Shown: piece after piece, positions 1 through 8,102 of the stretch
How the letters are laid out: each line of letters opens with the position of its first letter
How positions within the stretch are numbered: the stretch's first letter is position 1
Assembly (NCBI GenBank): GCA_031552825.1
Contig: JAVBMD010000008.1
Location: 89,396 to 153,395 of the forward strand
Length of the DNA stretch: 64,000 bases
Direction: 5' to 3'
DNA from: WQXF01 sp031552825
Lineage (GTDB): Bacteria; Bacillota; Clostridia; Christensenellales; Aristaeellaceae
Translations under genes and position numbers: made by a program
Notes under the pieces: model-generated
What the model saw: only the letters and a program-made list of their open reading frames with translations
Told to the model about the DNA's origin: nothing
Database searches by the model: none

Positions 1-618
1 CAGCGCCGTCACGCCGCCGCACAGCACGGCCTGCTCGCCGAACAGGTCGGTTTCGGTCTCTTCTTTGAAGGTGGTCTTGAGGATACCGGCGCGCGCGCCG
101 CCGATGCCCGCCGCGTAGGCCAGCGCGGTATCCTGCGCGTGGCCGGAAGCATCCTGATGGATGGCGATCAGGTCCGGCACGCCGCGCCCTTCCTGATACT
201 GGCTGCGCACCGTATGGCCGGGGCCCTTGGGCGCGATCATGATGACGTCGACATCGGCCGGGGGCTGGATCTGGCCGAAGTGGATATTGAAGCCGTGGGC
301 GAAGGCCAGCGTCATGCCGGGGCGCAGGTTTGGCGCGATGTCCTTCGCATACATCTCGGCCTGCCGCTCGTCGTTGATAAGGATCATGACCAAATCGGCC
401 TTTCTCACGGCCTCGGGCGTGGTGGCGACGGTCAGTCCGTCCTCCTGCGCCTTCTTCCAGCGCGGGGAGCCTTCGCGCAGCGCCACGATCACCTTGACGC
501 CGGAATCGTGCAAATTAAGCGCGTGGGCGTGGCCTTGGCTGCCATAGCCGACGATGGCGACGGTTTTTCCTTTGAGCAAATCCAGATTGCAGTCCGCTTC
601 GTAAAAGAGCTGTGCCAT
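1..618 (-). CDS. ilvC: Ketol-acid reductoisomerase, N-terminal part (cut by window edge)
   Basis: Reads leftwards from an ATG at 618 and runs off the window, so only about 206 N-terminal residues are visible. The protein begins MAQLFYEADCNL and shows the NADPH-binding Rossmann motif VGYGSQGHAHALNL. It continues through MIAPKGPGHTVR and ends near GEQAVLCGG, all characteristic of class I IlvC. The enzyme isomerises and reduces acetolactate or acetohydroxybutyrate in valine, leucine and isoleucine synthesis in the cytoplasm. A GGAGG-type ribosome site precedes the ATG. It is the third gene after ilvB and ilvN, separated from ilvN by about 80 bases that hold a hairpin. Identification is secure; the C-terminal knotted domain is outside the window. 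Confidence 0.96.
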   Translation of the reverse strand, partial: MAQLFYEADCNLDLLKGKTVAIVGYGSQGHAHALNLHDSGVKVIVALREGSPRWKKAQEDGLTVATTPEAVRKADLVMILINDERQAEMYAKDIAPNLRPGMTLAFAHGFNIHFGQIQPPADVDVIMIAPKGPGHTVRSQYQEGRGVPDLIAIHQDASGHAQDTALAYAAGIGGARAGILKTTFKEETETDLFGEQAVLCGGVTAL

Positions 619-659
619 GATGGGGTTCCTCCTTTTTCTATTGCAAGACATATTTTCTT

Positions 660-690
660 GCTATTTCCCCCGCTTCGCGGGGGAAATAGC
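660..690. other. Perfect hairpin inside the ilvN-ilvC gap
   Basis: GCTATTTCCCCCGC at 660-673 is followed by a 3-base loop and its exact complement at 677-690. It lies between the ilvN stop and the ilvC start with no U-run after it on the minus strand. It is more likely an mRNA processing or stability structure, or a weak attenuator, than a full terminator. Confidence 0.6.
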
Positions 691-698
691 TTCGATCA

Positions 699-1283
699 TC
701 AAAGCCGCTGCGCCGATTGCTTGATGTCCCCCGGCCCGCGCTGCAGCGCCACCACGCCGGTGCGCACCAGCTCCACGATGCCGTAATCGGCGAGCAGGCC
801 GAGCAGCGCCTCGGTCTTTTCGCCCTCGCCGGTGATTTCCACCGTCAGCGTCTCGCGCGTAACGTCGACGATGCGCGCGCGGAAGATGTCCACGATGCGC
901 ATCACGGCGTCGCGGTTCTGCATGTCGGCGCGCACCTTGACCAGCACCAGCTGGCGCTCCACCGCCTGCCCGGCTTCCAGCACCAATACCTTCTGCACGA
1001 CGATCAGCTTGTAAAGCTGCTGCACCATCTGATCGACCAGCGCGTGGTCGCCGCTGACGGCGATGGTGATGCGCGAGGTTTCGATATCCTGTGTGGGGCC
1101 GACCGCCAGGCTGTCGATGTTGAAGCCGCGCCTGCTGAACAGCCCCGACACGCGGGAAAGCACGCCCGGCTGGTTCTGCACCAGCACGCTGAGCACGTGC
1201 CGCCCCATAGCGTCGCTCTTGCGCGGCAGGAAAGCGTTGCGGGTCTCCATCGGCTGCAATTCCTCGTTCTCCCAGTCTTGCAT
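699..1283 (-). CDS. ilvN: Acetolactate synthase small (regulatory) subunit
   Basis: A 194-residue protein with an N-terminal ACT domain: HVLSVLVQNQPGVLSRVSGL at about residues 29-48, then FSRRGFNIDSLAVGPT. A C-terminal ALS small-subunit domain follows. It is the regulatory partner of IlvB and confers valine feedback on acetohydroxyacid synthase. The ATG at 1283 has AGGAGG about 8 bases upstream. The extra N-terminal stretch of about 25 residues (MQDWENEELQ...) is longer than in many IlvN/IlvH proteins, so a later Met (for example MGRHV) could also be used, but it has no better ribosome site. Only 19 bases separate it from the end of ilvB, so the two are cotranscribed. ilvH is the equivalent name in some genomes. 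Confidence 0.95.
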   Translation of the reverse strand: MQDWENEELQPMETRNAFLPRKSDAMGRHVLSVLVQNQPGVLSRVSGLFSRRGFNIDSLAVGPTQDIETSRITIAVSGDHALVDQMVQQLYKLIVVQKVLVLEAGQAVERQLVLVKVRADMQNRDAVMRIVDIFRARIVDVTRETLTVEITGEGEKTEALLGLLADYGIVELVRTGVVALQRGPGDIKQSAQRL

Positions 1284-1302
1284 CCTCTTCGCCTCCTTCT
1301 GA

Positions 1303-3021
1303 CTAATCCAGACAGAACTCGTTGATCGACTGCCCCGGCGCCACCATCGGCGTCACCTTCTCGTCGATGTCGATCATGCACTCCACGATGCAGGGTCTGC
1401 CGCCGGCTACCCCCTCGCGGAAAGCGGTACGGAATGCATCCAGCGTATCCACCCGCGTCCCCACGATGCCGTAAGCCTCGGCCAGCTTCATGAAGTCCGG
1501 CCCGCGATCCAGCGTGGTGTTGGAATAGCGCTGATCGAAGAACAGCGTTTGCCACTGGCGCACCATGCCCAGCGTGCCGTTGTTCATGAGCACGATGACC
1601 ACCGGAATATTGTAATGCTGCAACGTGGAAAGCTCGGTGAGGTTCATACGGAAGGAACCATCGCCCGTGACCAGCGCCACCGGGCGGCCGGTGGACAGGC
1701 GCGCGCCCATCGCCGCGCCCAAGCCGAAGCCCATCGTGCCCAGTCCGCCGCTGGTGACGGACTGGCGCGCGCGGTTGAAGGGGAAGTGCTGCGCGGTCCA
1801 CATCTGATGCTGGCCCACGTCGGTGGCCACCGTCAGGCTGCCGCCAGAAACCTGATGCATCGCCCGCAGGATGTTGCGCGGGGTGAAGGGCGTGCCGTCG
1901 TCGGGCTCCGGATCGCGCAGCGAAAGGATGTATTGGTTCCACGAAGGATGTTCCTGCGCCTCCAGCCGCTGATTAAGCTGGCTGACCACCACCCGCGCGT
2001 CGCCGGTGATGTGCAGCATGGTGTTGATGTTCTTATTGATTTCGGCGCGGTCGATGTCGATGTGGATGACGCGCGCCTTGGGCGCGAAGGTCTTTGCGTT
2101 GCCCAGCGCGCGGTCCGAGAAGCGCGTACCCACGGCCAGCAGCAGGTCGCACTGCTGCATGGCGGTGTTGGCGGCGTGAGAGCCGTGCATACCCAGCAGG
2201 CCGAGGTAACGCGGCGTCTGCGGATCGTAAGCGCCCAAGCCCATCAGCGAGGACACCACCGGCGCGTCCATTTTATCGGCCAGCTCCTGCACCGCCAGCG
2301 TCGCGCCGGAATTGACCACACCGCCGCCCAGATACAACAGCGGCTTCTCGGCCTGCGCGATCAGCTTGGCCGCGCGGTCGAGCTGCGGCGCGATGCGCGC
2401 GGTAAACTGCTGGAGTTGCTCGCCCTTGGGGCGCAGCTGCAAGGCAGGATGATCCGGCGGATAGTCGGGGATCAGGTCGATGCCCGACGCGGGGGTGTAC
2501 GCGCAACGCGCGGTCTGCACATCCTTGGGGATGTCCACCAGCACCGGGCCCGGCCGCCCGCTTCCGGCGATAAAGAAAGCCTCGCGCAGCGTCGCCGCCA
2601 GCTTTTTCACATCGCTGACCACGAAGCTGTGCTTGGTAACGCTCATGGTGATGCCGACGATATCGGCCTCCTGAAAGGAGTCGGTGCCGATCAGCGTTTG
2701 CAGCACGTTGCCGGTGACGTACACCACCGGCACGCTGTCCATATAGGCGGTAGCGATGGCGGTAACCAGGTTGGTGGCGCCGGGGCCGGAGGTGGCCAAG
2801 CACACGCCCGGCTTGCCGGATGCGCGCGCATAGCCGTCGGCGGCGTGCCCGGCATGCTGCTCGTGCGCCGTCAGCACATGGCGGATGCGATCCTGATATT
2901 TATACAGCGCATCGAATATCGGCAATACGGTGCCGCCCGGGAAGCCGAACAGCGTATCGACCCCCTGTTCGATCAAGCATTCCAACAGGATTTCCGCACC
3001 GGCATAGGTCTTTTCTTCCAC
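1303..3021 (-). CDS. ilvB: Acetolactate synthase large (catalytic) subunit
   Basis: A 572-residue thiamine-diphosphate enzyme that condenses two pyruvates, or pyruvate with 2-oxobutyrate. This is the first common step of branched-chain amino acid synthesis. The N-terminal TPP domain shows GFPGGTVLPIFDAL and the catalytic Glu in TAHEQHAGHAADGYARASGK. The C-terminal TPP domain has the GDGSF...NN motif near residue 480. I place the start at a GTG at 3021 (VEEKTYAGAEIL), which has AGGGGG a few bases upstream and gives the normal family length. The reading frame stays open upstream to 3168, but those codons lie inside the T-box leader and do not look like IlvB. It is first in the ilvB-ilvN-ilvC operon. 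Confidence 0.96.
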   Translation of the reverse strand: MEEKTYAGAEILLECLIEQGVDTLFGFPGGTVLPIFDALYKYQDRIRHVLTAHEQHAGHAADGYARASGKPGVCLATSGPGATNLVTAIATAYMDSVPVVYVTGNVLQTLIGTDSFQEADIVGITMSVTKHSFVVSDVKKLAATLREAFFIAGSGRPGPVLVDIPKDVQTARCAYTPASGIDLIPDYPPDHPALQLRPKGEQLQQFTARIAPQLDRAAKLIAQAEKPLLYLGGGVVNSGATLAVQELADKMDAPVVSSLMGLGAYDPQTPRYLGLLGMHGSHAANTAMQQCDLLLAVGTRFSDRALGNAKTFAPKARVIHIDIDRAEINKNINTMLHITGDARVVVSQLNQRLEAQEHPSWNQYILSLRDPEPDDGTPFTPRNILRAMHQVSGGSLTVATDVGQHQMWTAQHFPFNRARQSVTSGGLGTMGFGLGAAMGARLSTGRPVALVTGDGSFRMNLTELSTLQHYNIPVVIVLMNNGTLGMVRQWQTLFFDQRYSNTTLDRGPDFMKLAEAYGIVGTRVDTLDAFRTAFREGVAGGRPCIVECMIDIDEKVTPMVAPGQSINEFCLD

Positions 3022-3049
3022 GATGATTCCCCCTCGCTGTCGCCCGCGT

Positions 3050-3364
3050 GAGTATAAAAAAACAACCTTCGTCCCTACCATTAGGGCGAAAGGTCGTTCC
3101 GCGGTACCACCTAATTTCGCGGCTAAGCCGCGCTCTCGAGGCGCACAAGGCGCGGTCTGCATGGACAAAGTTCAATGCATCGCGCCGAATGGCCGGTCCC
3201 TTTTCACGGTAGGACACTCCGGCGAGCCTACAAGCAAGCGCCTTCGACTCACTGCTCCGGGACGACTTTCCGCCAGCCTTCACGGGAACTTACAGCGCCG
3301 TTCCCTCTCTGTGCATCCAGCTGTGCGAATGATTCCCTTCATCGCAACAAATATGAATTTGTAT
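3050..3364 (-). promoter_or_regulatory. T-box riboswitch leader of the ilvBNC operon
   Basis: On the minus strand the leader carries the T-box sequence AGGTGGTACCGCGG (3099-3112), whose UGGU bulge pairs with the uncharged tRNA acceptor end. It is followed by a strong intrinsic terminator: 17-base arms at 3061-3077 and 3082-3098, then a U-run at 3055-3060. Upstream are a Stem I-like region with an AGAGAG motif (about 3305-3310) and a GUC triplet at 3264-3266, preceded by GGAAA, in the place where the specifier codon usually lies. That would make it valine-responsive, which fits the operon. The specifier assignment is a reading by eye, not a folded model. Confidence 0.92.
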
Positions 3365-3371
3365 GCGCAGT

Positions 3372-3400
3372 AGTGTAGCACCACGATGAAGCGGTGTCAA
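3372..3400 (-). promoter_or_regulatory. Promoter of the ilvBNC T-box operon
   Basis: TTGACA (3395-3400) and TACACT (3372-3377) are separated by exactly 17 bases on the minus strand, immediately upstream of the T-box leader. This is a near-consensus housekeeping sigma promoter. Confidence 0.85.
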
Positions 3401-3433
3401 GCAGAAAAATTTGCACATCGCTTTATTTTTTGC

Positions 3434-4435
3434 TTATTTCTTTGTTTTTTTACGGTATTTCTGATTGCGGCTGTTCGGCTTATCCGGGACGGTTTGCTCG
3501 ATCAAATTTTGTAATAGAGCAGGTGCAAGATAGTTTCTTCGAAAATTCGTGCGATGAGAAACGCCTATAATTTCCATCAGCTCGTAAGCAGAGAGCGTCT
3601 TGTCTCCGAGCGCGAAAAGCAGCGAACGAACTTGGTCACTGACTTGGTCGTTATCTTGGTCACTCGCGAGATACTCTTGCAATGCTGTCAGAATGGCAAC
3701 CAGCATAAATTCCACAAAAGACGTTCCAGAGCCGCTTGCCTTTGCTTCTCCTAATGCTTGATAGTACTCGCTTTGCCTGCTCTTAATGACCGTCTCGACA
3801 GGAAGCCACGCAAACGTAGCTTTCCACCTCGAAAGCAAAAGCGTCTGCCAATATCGCCCCATTCGCCCGTTTCCATCAGAAAAAGGGTGGATAAACTCAA
3901 GCTCATAGTGGAATAGGCTGCTGCTGATTAACGGATGAAAATCAGTCCCTTTGAGCCAGTCGAAGAGGTTTTGCATGTTTGACCACACGAGGCTCGCCGG
4001 CGGAGCCATGTGTACAACGCGGTCACCCGCAAAAACACCCACCTCACCAGCGCGAAAACACCCCGCATCCTCCTTGAGGCCTTCCAACATTAAGCTATGC
4101 GCCTTGAGTAGGCCTTGGATGGAGAAAGGATCGAGCGAAGGCATGATTTCATAAGCTCGGTTCGCGCTGATTACTTCTTGGATTTCATTGCGGGGCGCCA
4201 ACACATGTTTGCCATTCAGAACGGCTGTCACCTGCTCGACGGTTAAAGTGTTATTCTCAATAGCCAGAGATGATTGAATGGTTTTAATCCGGCTCTGTCG
4301 TCGCAAACGCAAGCTGCCAGCCATGTCTTCAATAACAATGATTTGGCCAACTAGCGAACTAATATCGGCTACTAGGTTGACAATCCTGGAATTTAACGTA
4401 AATGGAGGGCAGTACTTCTCATTTTCGTTCGCCAT
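3434..4435 (-). CDS. Fic domain protein (putative AMP transferase), class II
   Basis: A 333-residue protein with the complete Fic motif HPFSDGNGRMGR (consensus HxFx(D/E)GNGRxxR) near residue 187. Fic enzymes transfer AMP or other nucleotide moieties onto hydroxyl groups of target proteins. An N-terminal SSLAIEN segment (about residue 55) matches the inhibitory (S/T)xxxE(G/N) helix, so this is an autoinhibited class II Fic with its inhibitor in cis and no separate antitoxin gene needed. The C-terminal region (QVSDQVRSLL...) resembles the winged-helix part often found in such proteins. I choose ATG 4435, 8 bases after GAGGAGG; an upstream in-frame GTG at 4444 sits too close to that site. A single gene with its own promoter. 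Its base composition is less GC-rich than its neighbours, so it may have been acquired by transfer. Confidence 0.93.
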   Translation of the reverse strand: MANENEKYCPPFTLNSRIVNLVADISSLVGQIIVIEDMAGSLRLRRQSRIKTIQSSLAIENNTLTVEQVTAVLNGKHVLAPRNEIQEVISANRAYEIMPSLDPFSIQGLLKAHSLMLEGLKEDAGCFRAGEVGVFAGDRVVHMAPPASLVWSNMQNLFDWLKGTDFHPLISSSLFHYELEFIHPFSDGNGRMGRYWQTLLLSRWKATFAWLPVETVIKSRQSEYYQALGEAKASGSGTSFVEFMLVAILTALQEYLASDQDNDQVSDQVRSLLFALGDKTLSAYELMEIIGVSHRTNFRRNYLAPALLQNLIEQTVPDKPNSRNQKYRKKTKK

Positions 4436-4456
4436 GCGTTGCACCTCCTCAGATTG

Positions 4457-4485
4457 ATTATAACCAAATCGTCCATCTGTGACAA
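4457..4485 (-). promoter_or_regulatory. Promoter of the Fic gene
   Basis: On the minus strand TTGTCA (4480-4485) and TATAAT (4457-4462) are spaced 17 bases apart and followed by the GAGGAGG ribosome site. It overlaps the divergent promoter of the LRR gene. Confidence 0.75.
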
Positions 4486-4507
4486 CGAGAAAAACCTATG
4501 GTATACT
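4479..4507 (+). promoter_or_regulatory. Promoter of the LRR protein gene
   Basis: GTGACA (4479-4484) and TATACT (4502-4507) are spaced 17 bases apart. The -35 boxes of this promoter and the Fic promoter share the same bases, so the two divergent genes probably compete for polymerase. Confidence 0.65.
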
Positions 4508-4560
4508 AAAGCATGCTTCCTTGTCCGCCCGCCCATTTTTGAAAGGAGCGCACCATCGCA

Positions 4561-6357
4561 ATGCAAAAAACTCTATGGAAACGGATTGCCGTGCTGCTGG
4601 CGGCGATGCTCATCGCCGCGCCGGGCGGTTATGCCGAAAAGAATACGCCGCCAGCCGAGCCCAAGGTTGTAGAAATCACCATCGCAGGAAAGACCTACCG
4701 GAGCGATGTTAAGACGCTGGATCTCTCCAACGCCGGGCTGGCAGATTTGACGCCCCTTACGGTGCTCAAGGATCTGCAGAACCTGAACCTCAGCGGCAAC
4801 AAGATCACCGACATCCGCCCGCTGGACAACCTTGCCGGGCTCAAGGTGCTAAACCTGCGCGGCAACAACGTAACCAACATCGCACCGCTGGCCAGTCTGG
4901 AAAATTTGCAGTCGCTTGCCCTGTCGGACAACCCGATCGGCGACCTTGCCCCGCTGGCAAAGCTGACCAAGCTGAACACGCTGGCGATCAGCAACGTGCG
5001 CGCGAAGGATCTGACGCCGCTGACCAATTTGCGCGCGCTGGAGACGCTTCACCTCGTAAACGATAGCATCGGCGATATCAAACCGCTCGCGAAGCTGACC
5101 AAGCTCCGGGAACTGGATCTCTCGGGCAACCAGCTCATCGACATCGGCACGCTTTCAAAGCTGGTGAAGCTGGAGAGCCTTTCGTTGGCCGGCAACCCCA
5201 TCGGCAGCCTGCGCGCACTTTCTTCGCTGCGCAAGCTCAACCAGCTCTACCTCGCGCGTTGCGGCATCGAGGACGTCACCCCGCTGCGCGTGCTGATGTA
5301 CCTGCATGTGCTGCATCTTGAGGATAACCGGATCGCGAACATCGATCCGCTATCCAACCTAAAGCGCCTAGAGGATCTGTACCTGCAAAACAACCGGCTC
5401 GAGGACATCGAAGCCCTATCGCCGCTCAAACAAATCACCCGGCTGTCCTTCGCGAACAACCGGGTGCAGGATCTGACGCCGCTAGAAAAGATGTCAAAGC
5501 TAGAGGTTCTGCATATCGACAACAACCCGATTGCCAGCGCAGCGGCACTCGAAGGGCTGCTCGCCTTAACCAACCTTACGGCAGAGGGAACCCGCGTGCC
5601 GCGAGCGGAGCTAAACGCGCTGAAGGCGCGCGCCGAGGCGGTTTCGAGCCACGGGGAAACGGCCGAAGCGCCCGCGCCGGTGACGTTGGGAGAAAAAACC
5701 ATTCCGCTGGATACCCGAACGCTGGCGCTGACCAGACATCGGCTCAGCGATATTTCCGTGCTGGCTCCGCTAAAAAAGCTTGAGGAGTTAAATCTCTCGG
5801 AAAACAACATCGTCAACCTCGGCCCGCTAACAAACATGAAAGGCCTGCGCAAGCTCGACGTGCACAGCAACCGGATCGTTGACCTGTCGCCGTTGACCTC
5901 GCTGGCCGGGATACGCTGGCTGGACATCTCAAAGAATCCGCTAACCGATCTGAGCCCGCTAACCGGCATGTCGGAGCTTGCGGAACTGCGCCTTTCCGGC
6001 AGCCCGGCGGATCTGCACGCGCTGCTGGCGTTGCCCGGTCTGCGCACGCTGGTCGCGGTGCTGGACAACGCGCCCAACCTGCGCATTTTGGAATCGATGC
6101 CCGCGTTGAAGCAACTGACCTTAATCACCAGCGAAGGCGTACAGCCGCACCTGTTGGCGCGCATGAGCGGTCTGGAGACGTTGTGCATCAACCTGCCCGC
6201 CGATTCGCAGGCCGATCTCGCGCCGCTATCCGGCCTGACCGGTCTGAAAACATTGGAGTTGATCGGCGAGGTGCCGCCCGCGCAGTTAGAAGCGTTGCAG
6301 GGCGCGATGCCGGGCTGCGAAATCTCCTGCCGAAAAGCTTATGGGATGATCCAGTGA
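4561..6357 (+). CDS. Secreted leucine-rich-repeat protein (internalin-like LRR)
   Basis: A 598-residue protein with an N-terminal signal peptide (hydrophobic AVLLAAMLIAAPGGYA). It then carries many 22-residue LRRs of the bacterial 'DIxPLxxLxxLxxLxLxxNxI' type. There are two arrays: about residues 60-350 and 395-560. Each is preceded by a similar cap-like segment (ITIAGKTYRSDVKTLDLS and VTLGEKTIPLDTRTLALT), so the protein looks internally duplicated. Such LRRs form curved binding surfaces on exported proteins. There is no LPXTG, SH3b, SLH or C-terminal membrane anchor, so it is probably released or retained by other contacts. The AAAGGAG site is 12 bases from the ATG, rather long. Its last 19 bases overlap the end of convergent uppP. 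The binding partner is unknown. Confidence 0.9.
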   Translation: MQKTLWKRIAVLLAAMLIAAPGGYAEKNTPPAEPKVVEITIAGKTYRSDVKTLDLSNAGLADLTPLTVLKDLQNLNLSGNKITDIRPLDNLAGLKVLNLRGNNVTNIAPLASLENLQSLALSDNPIGDLAPLAKLTKLNTLAISNVRAKDLTPLTNLRALETLHLVNDSIGDIKPLAKLTKLRELDLSGNQLIDIGTLSKLVKLESLSLAGNPIGSLRALSSLRKLNQLYLARCGIEDVTPLRVLMYLHVLHLEDNRIANIDPLSNLKRLEDLYLQNNRLEDIEALSPLKQITRLSFANNRVQDLTPLEKMSKLEVLHIDNNPIASAAALEGLLALTNLTAEGTRVPRAELNALKARAEAVSSHGETAEAPAPVTLGEKTIPLDTRTLALTRHRLSDISVLAPLKKLEELNLSENNIVNLGPLTNMKGLRKLDVHSNRIVDLSPLTSLAGIRWLDISKNPLTDLSPLTGMSELAELRLSGSPADLHALLALPGLRTLVAVLDNAPNLRILESMPALKQLTLITSEGVQPHLLARMSGLETLCINLPADSQADLAPLSGLTGLKTLELIGEVPPAQLEALQGAMPGCEISCRKAYGMIQ

Positions 6358-7175
6358 AAGAAGAAGTGGTCCACCAGCACCAGCACGCCTAGGATGGCGA
6401 CGTAGAGCGCAAACCAGTTCAGCGAGGCGCGCCGCACGAGATGCAGCATCCACCGAATCGCCGCATAGCCGCAAACCGCCGCGACCAGCACGCTGATGAG
6501 AATCATCAGCCATCCGTCGGCAAAAAGGTTCGCCTCGCCGCCGGTCAGCAGATCCTTGGTTTCAAAGATCAGCGAGCCGACGATGGCGGGTACCGACATC
6601 ATGAAGGAAAACTTGGTGGCGACGCTGCGCGGCACGCCGCTGAATATGCCGCCGACGATGGTAGAGCCGGAACGGGAAACGCCGGGCAGAAGCGCCACCC
6701 CCTGCATTGCGCCCATGGCCAGCGCCTGCGTGGTGGTGATATCCTCCACGTCCAGCTTGCGGCTGTGGCGGCCTCTTGGCGTGGAACGCCGCCCGAAGCG
6801 CTCGGCGAGCACCAATAGCAGCGCGGTGATCAGGAAGAAGATGCCTAGATACCAGTGCATCGAGGGCTTGGCGAACAGCGCGTCCAACGTATCGCCAAGC
6901 AGTACCGCCACCAGCATCGCGGGCAGCGAAGCCAGCACCAGCATCCAAAAAACGCGGCTCTTGAACGGATTCTTTAGCATCGCCCACCAATCGCGCCAAA
7001 AGACGATCAGCACCGCGAGCAGCGTGCCGACATGCAGCAGGATGGCCAGCAGCAGGCTCGGTTCGGGGATGCCCAGCGCCGCCTGCGCCAGCAGCAGATG
7101 ACCGCTGGAACTGATCGGCAAAAACTCCGCCAACCCCTGAATGACGCCCAGCACGATGGCTTGCAGCAAATTCAT
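6339..7175 (-). CDS. uppP: Undecaprenyl-diphosphate phosphatase
   Basis: A 278-residue polytopic membrane protein of the BacA/UppP family. It dephosphorylates undecaprenyl pyrophosphate to recycle the lipid carrier for peptidoglycan and other wall polymers, and often gives bacitracin tolerance. Both family motifs are clear: QGLAEFLPISSSGHLLL near the N terminus and LLPGVSRSGSTI near the middle. The ATG at 7175 lies about 6 bases after GAGGAGG; the frame is open upstream to 7208 without another ribosome site. It is monocistronic from its own promoter, and its 3' end overlaps the LRR gene on the other strand. Confidence 0.97.
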   Translation of the reverse strand: MNLLQAIVLGVIQGLAEFLPISSSGHLLLAQAALGIPEPSLLLAILLHVGTLLAVLIVFWRDWWAMLKNPFKSRVFWMLVLASLPAMLVAVLLGDTLDALFAKPSMHWYLGIFFLITALLLVLAERFGRRSTPRGRHSRKLDVEDITTTQALAMGAMQGVALLPGVSRSGSTIVGGIFSGVPRSVATKFSFMMSVPAIVGSLIFETKDLLTGGEANLFADGWLMILISVLVAAVCGYAAIRWMLHLVRRASLNWFALYVAILGVLVLVDHFFFHWIIP

Positions 7176-7259
7176 AAAACTCCTCCTCTGTGACGCGCCG
7201 CTATGCATAGGATATGGAGCGCGGCGTGGCGCGATTCATGCTTTTGCATCACGTCCTTT

Positions 7260-7288
7260 ACTATAGCGTGCGGGGGATGGCAAGTCAA
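7260..7288 (-). promoter_or_regulatory. Promoter of uppP
   Basis: TTGACT (7283-7288) and TATAGT (7260-7265) on the minus strand are spaced 17 bases apart and lie 85 bases upstream of the uppP start. Confidence 0.75.
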
Positions 7289-7306
7289 GCGTCGGCGCGT
7301 TCCGCG

Positions 7307-8002
7307 TTATGCCTGGAGCGCATATTCCACAGCCCTTTCGGCATGAATGATCGTGGTGTCAAACAGCGGAACGGGCGCATCCCCGGCCTTGATTAAGAGC
7401 CCGATTTCAGTGCAGCCAAGGATCACTCCCTGCGCGCCCTCCGCCGCCATCTTGCGAATCACGTGCAAATAAGCGTCCTTGGAGGCCTCGCGGAGCACGC
7501 CCAAGCACAATTCCTGATAAATAATATCGTTTATCCGAACCCTATCCTCCGGCTCCGGCGTGAGCACATCGATCCCTTTTTCGATCAGTCTCGCTTTATA
7601 GAAATCCTGCTCCATCGTATATTTGGTGCCAAGCAGGCCCACCTTGCGGATGCCGTTTTGCACGAGCGCCTCGGCGGTTAAATCCGCGATATGCAGGATC
7701 GGTATCGTAATCGCGGTTTGAACCTGCCCCGCGACTTTGTGCATCGTATTGGTGCAGATCACGATAAAATCCGCGCCTGCTCTTTCCAAATTTCGAGCCG
7801 CTTCGGAAAGCATTTGCCCGCTTTTCGCCCAATCACCGCCGGATTGGCACGCTTCAATTTCCTGAAAATCGACGCTGTACAGAATACACTTGGCGGAGTG
7901 CAGCCCGCCCAATTGCTTTCTCACGGCGATATTCAATATTTGATAGTACAAGGCGCTGCTTTCCCAGCTCATGCCGCCGATCAAGCCGATGGTCTTCAAC
8001 AC
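7307..8002 (-). CDS. Aspartate/glutamate racemase family protein
   Basis: A 231-residue protein beginning MLKTIGLIGGMSWESS, typical of the YgeA/RacX-type amino acid racemases (Asp/Glu racemase superfamily). The two catalytic cysteines are present, in ICTNTMHK (about residue 83) and ILGCTEIGLL (about residue 195). The enzyme should interconvert L and D forms of an amino acid without PLP; the substrate cannot be read from the sequence and this branch includes broad-specificity racemases. The start is GTG 8002 or the adjacent TTG 7999. The TTG has the better spacing (7 bases) from GGAGG. No evident operon partner. Confidence 0.88.
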   Translation of the reverse strand: MLKTIGLIGGMSWESSALYYQILNIAVRKQLGGLHSAKCILYSVDFQEIEACQSGGDWAKSGQMLSEAARNLERAGADFIVICTNTMHKVAGQVQTAITIPILHIADLTAEALVQNGIRKVGLLGTKYTMEQDFYKARLIEKGIDVLTPEPEDRVRINDIIYQELCLGVLREASKDAYLHVIRKMAAEGAQGVILGCTEIGLLIKAGDAPVPLFDTTIIHAERAVEYALQA

Positions 8003-8042
8003 AATCCCTCCGCATCATTGGTTGCCTTGTTTTGTTGTTTTG

Positions 8043-8086
8043 AAAGAGCCTCCCGTCATTTGCGAGTCGATGACGGGAGGCTCTTT
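8043..8086. terminator. Bidirectional hairpin between the SH3 protein gene and the racemase
   Basis: AAAGAGCCTCCCGTCAT (8043-8059) pairs exactly with 8070-8086 around a 10-base loop. It lies just past the end of the minus-strand SH3 protein gene and is the likely terminator for it, although the U-tract is short. Confidence 0.75.
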
Positions 8087-8102
8087 GTCACGGTCGATAA
8101 AC

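Noticed and set aside
1549..3051. 500-codon plus-strand frame over ilvB
   Set aside because: Antisense of a certain gene; a His/Arg/Gln-rich shadow.
2900..3373. Open frames inside the ilv leader
   Set aside because: They coincide with the T-box RNA structure and have no coding signals.
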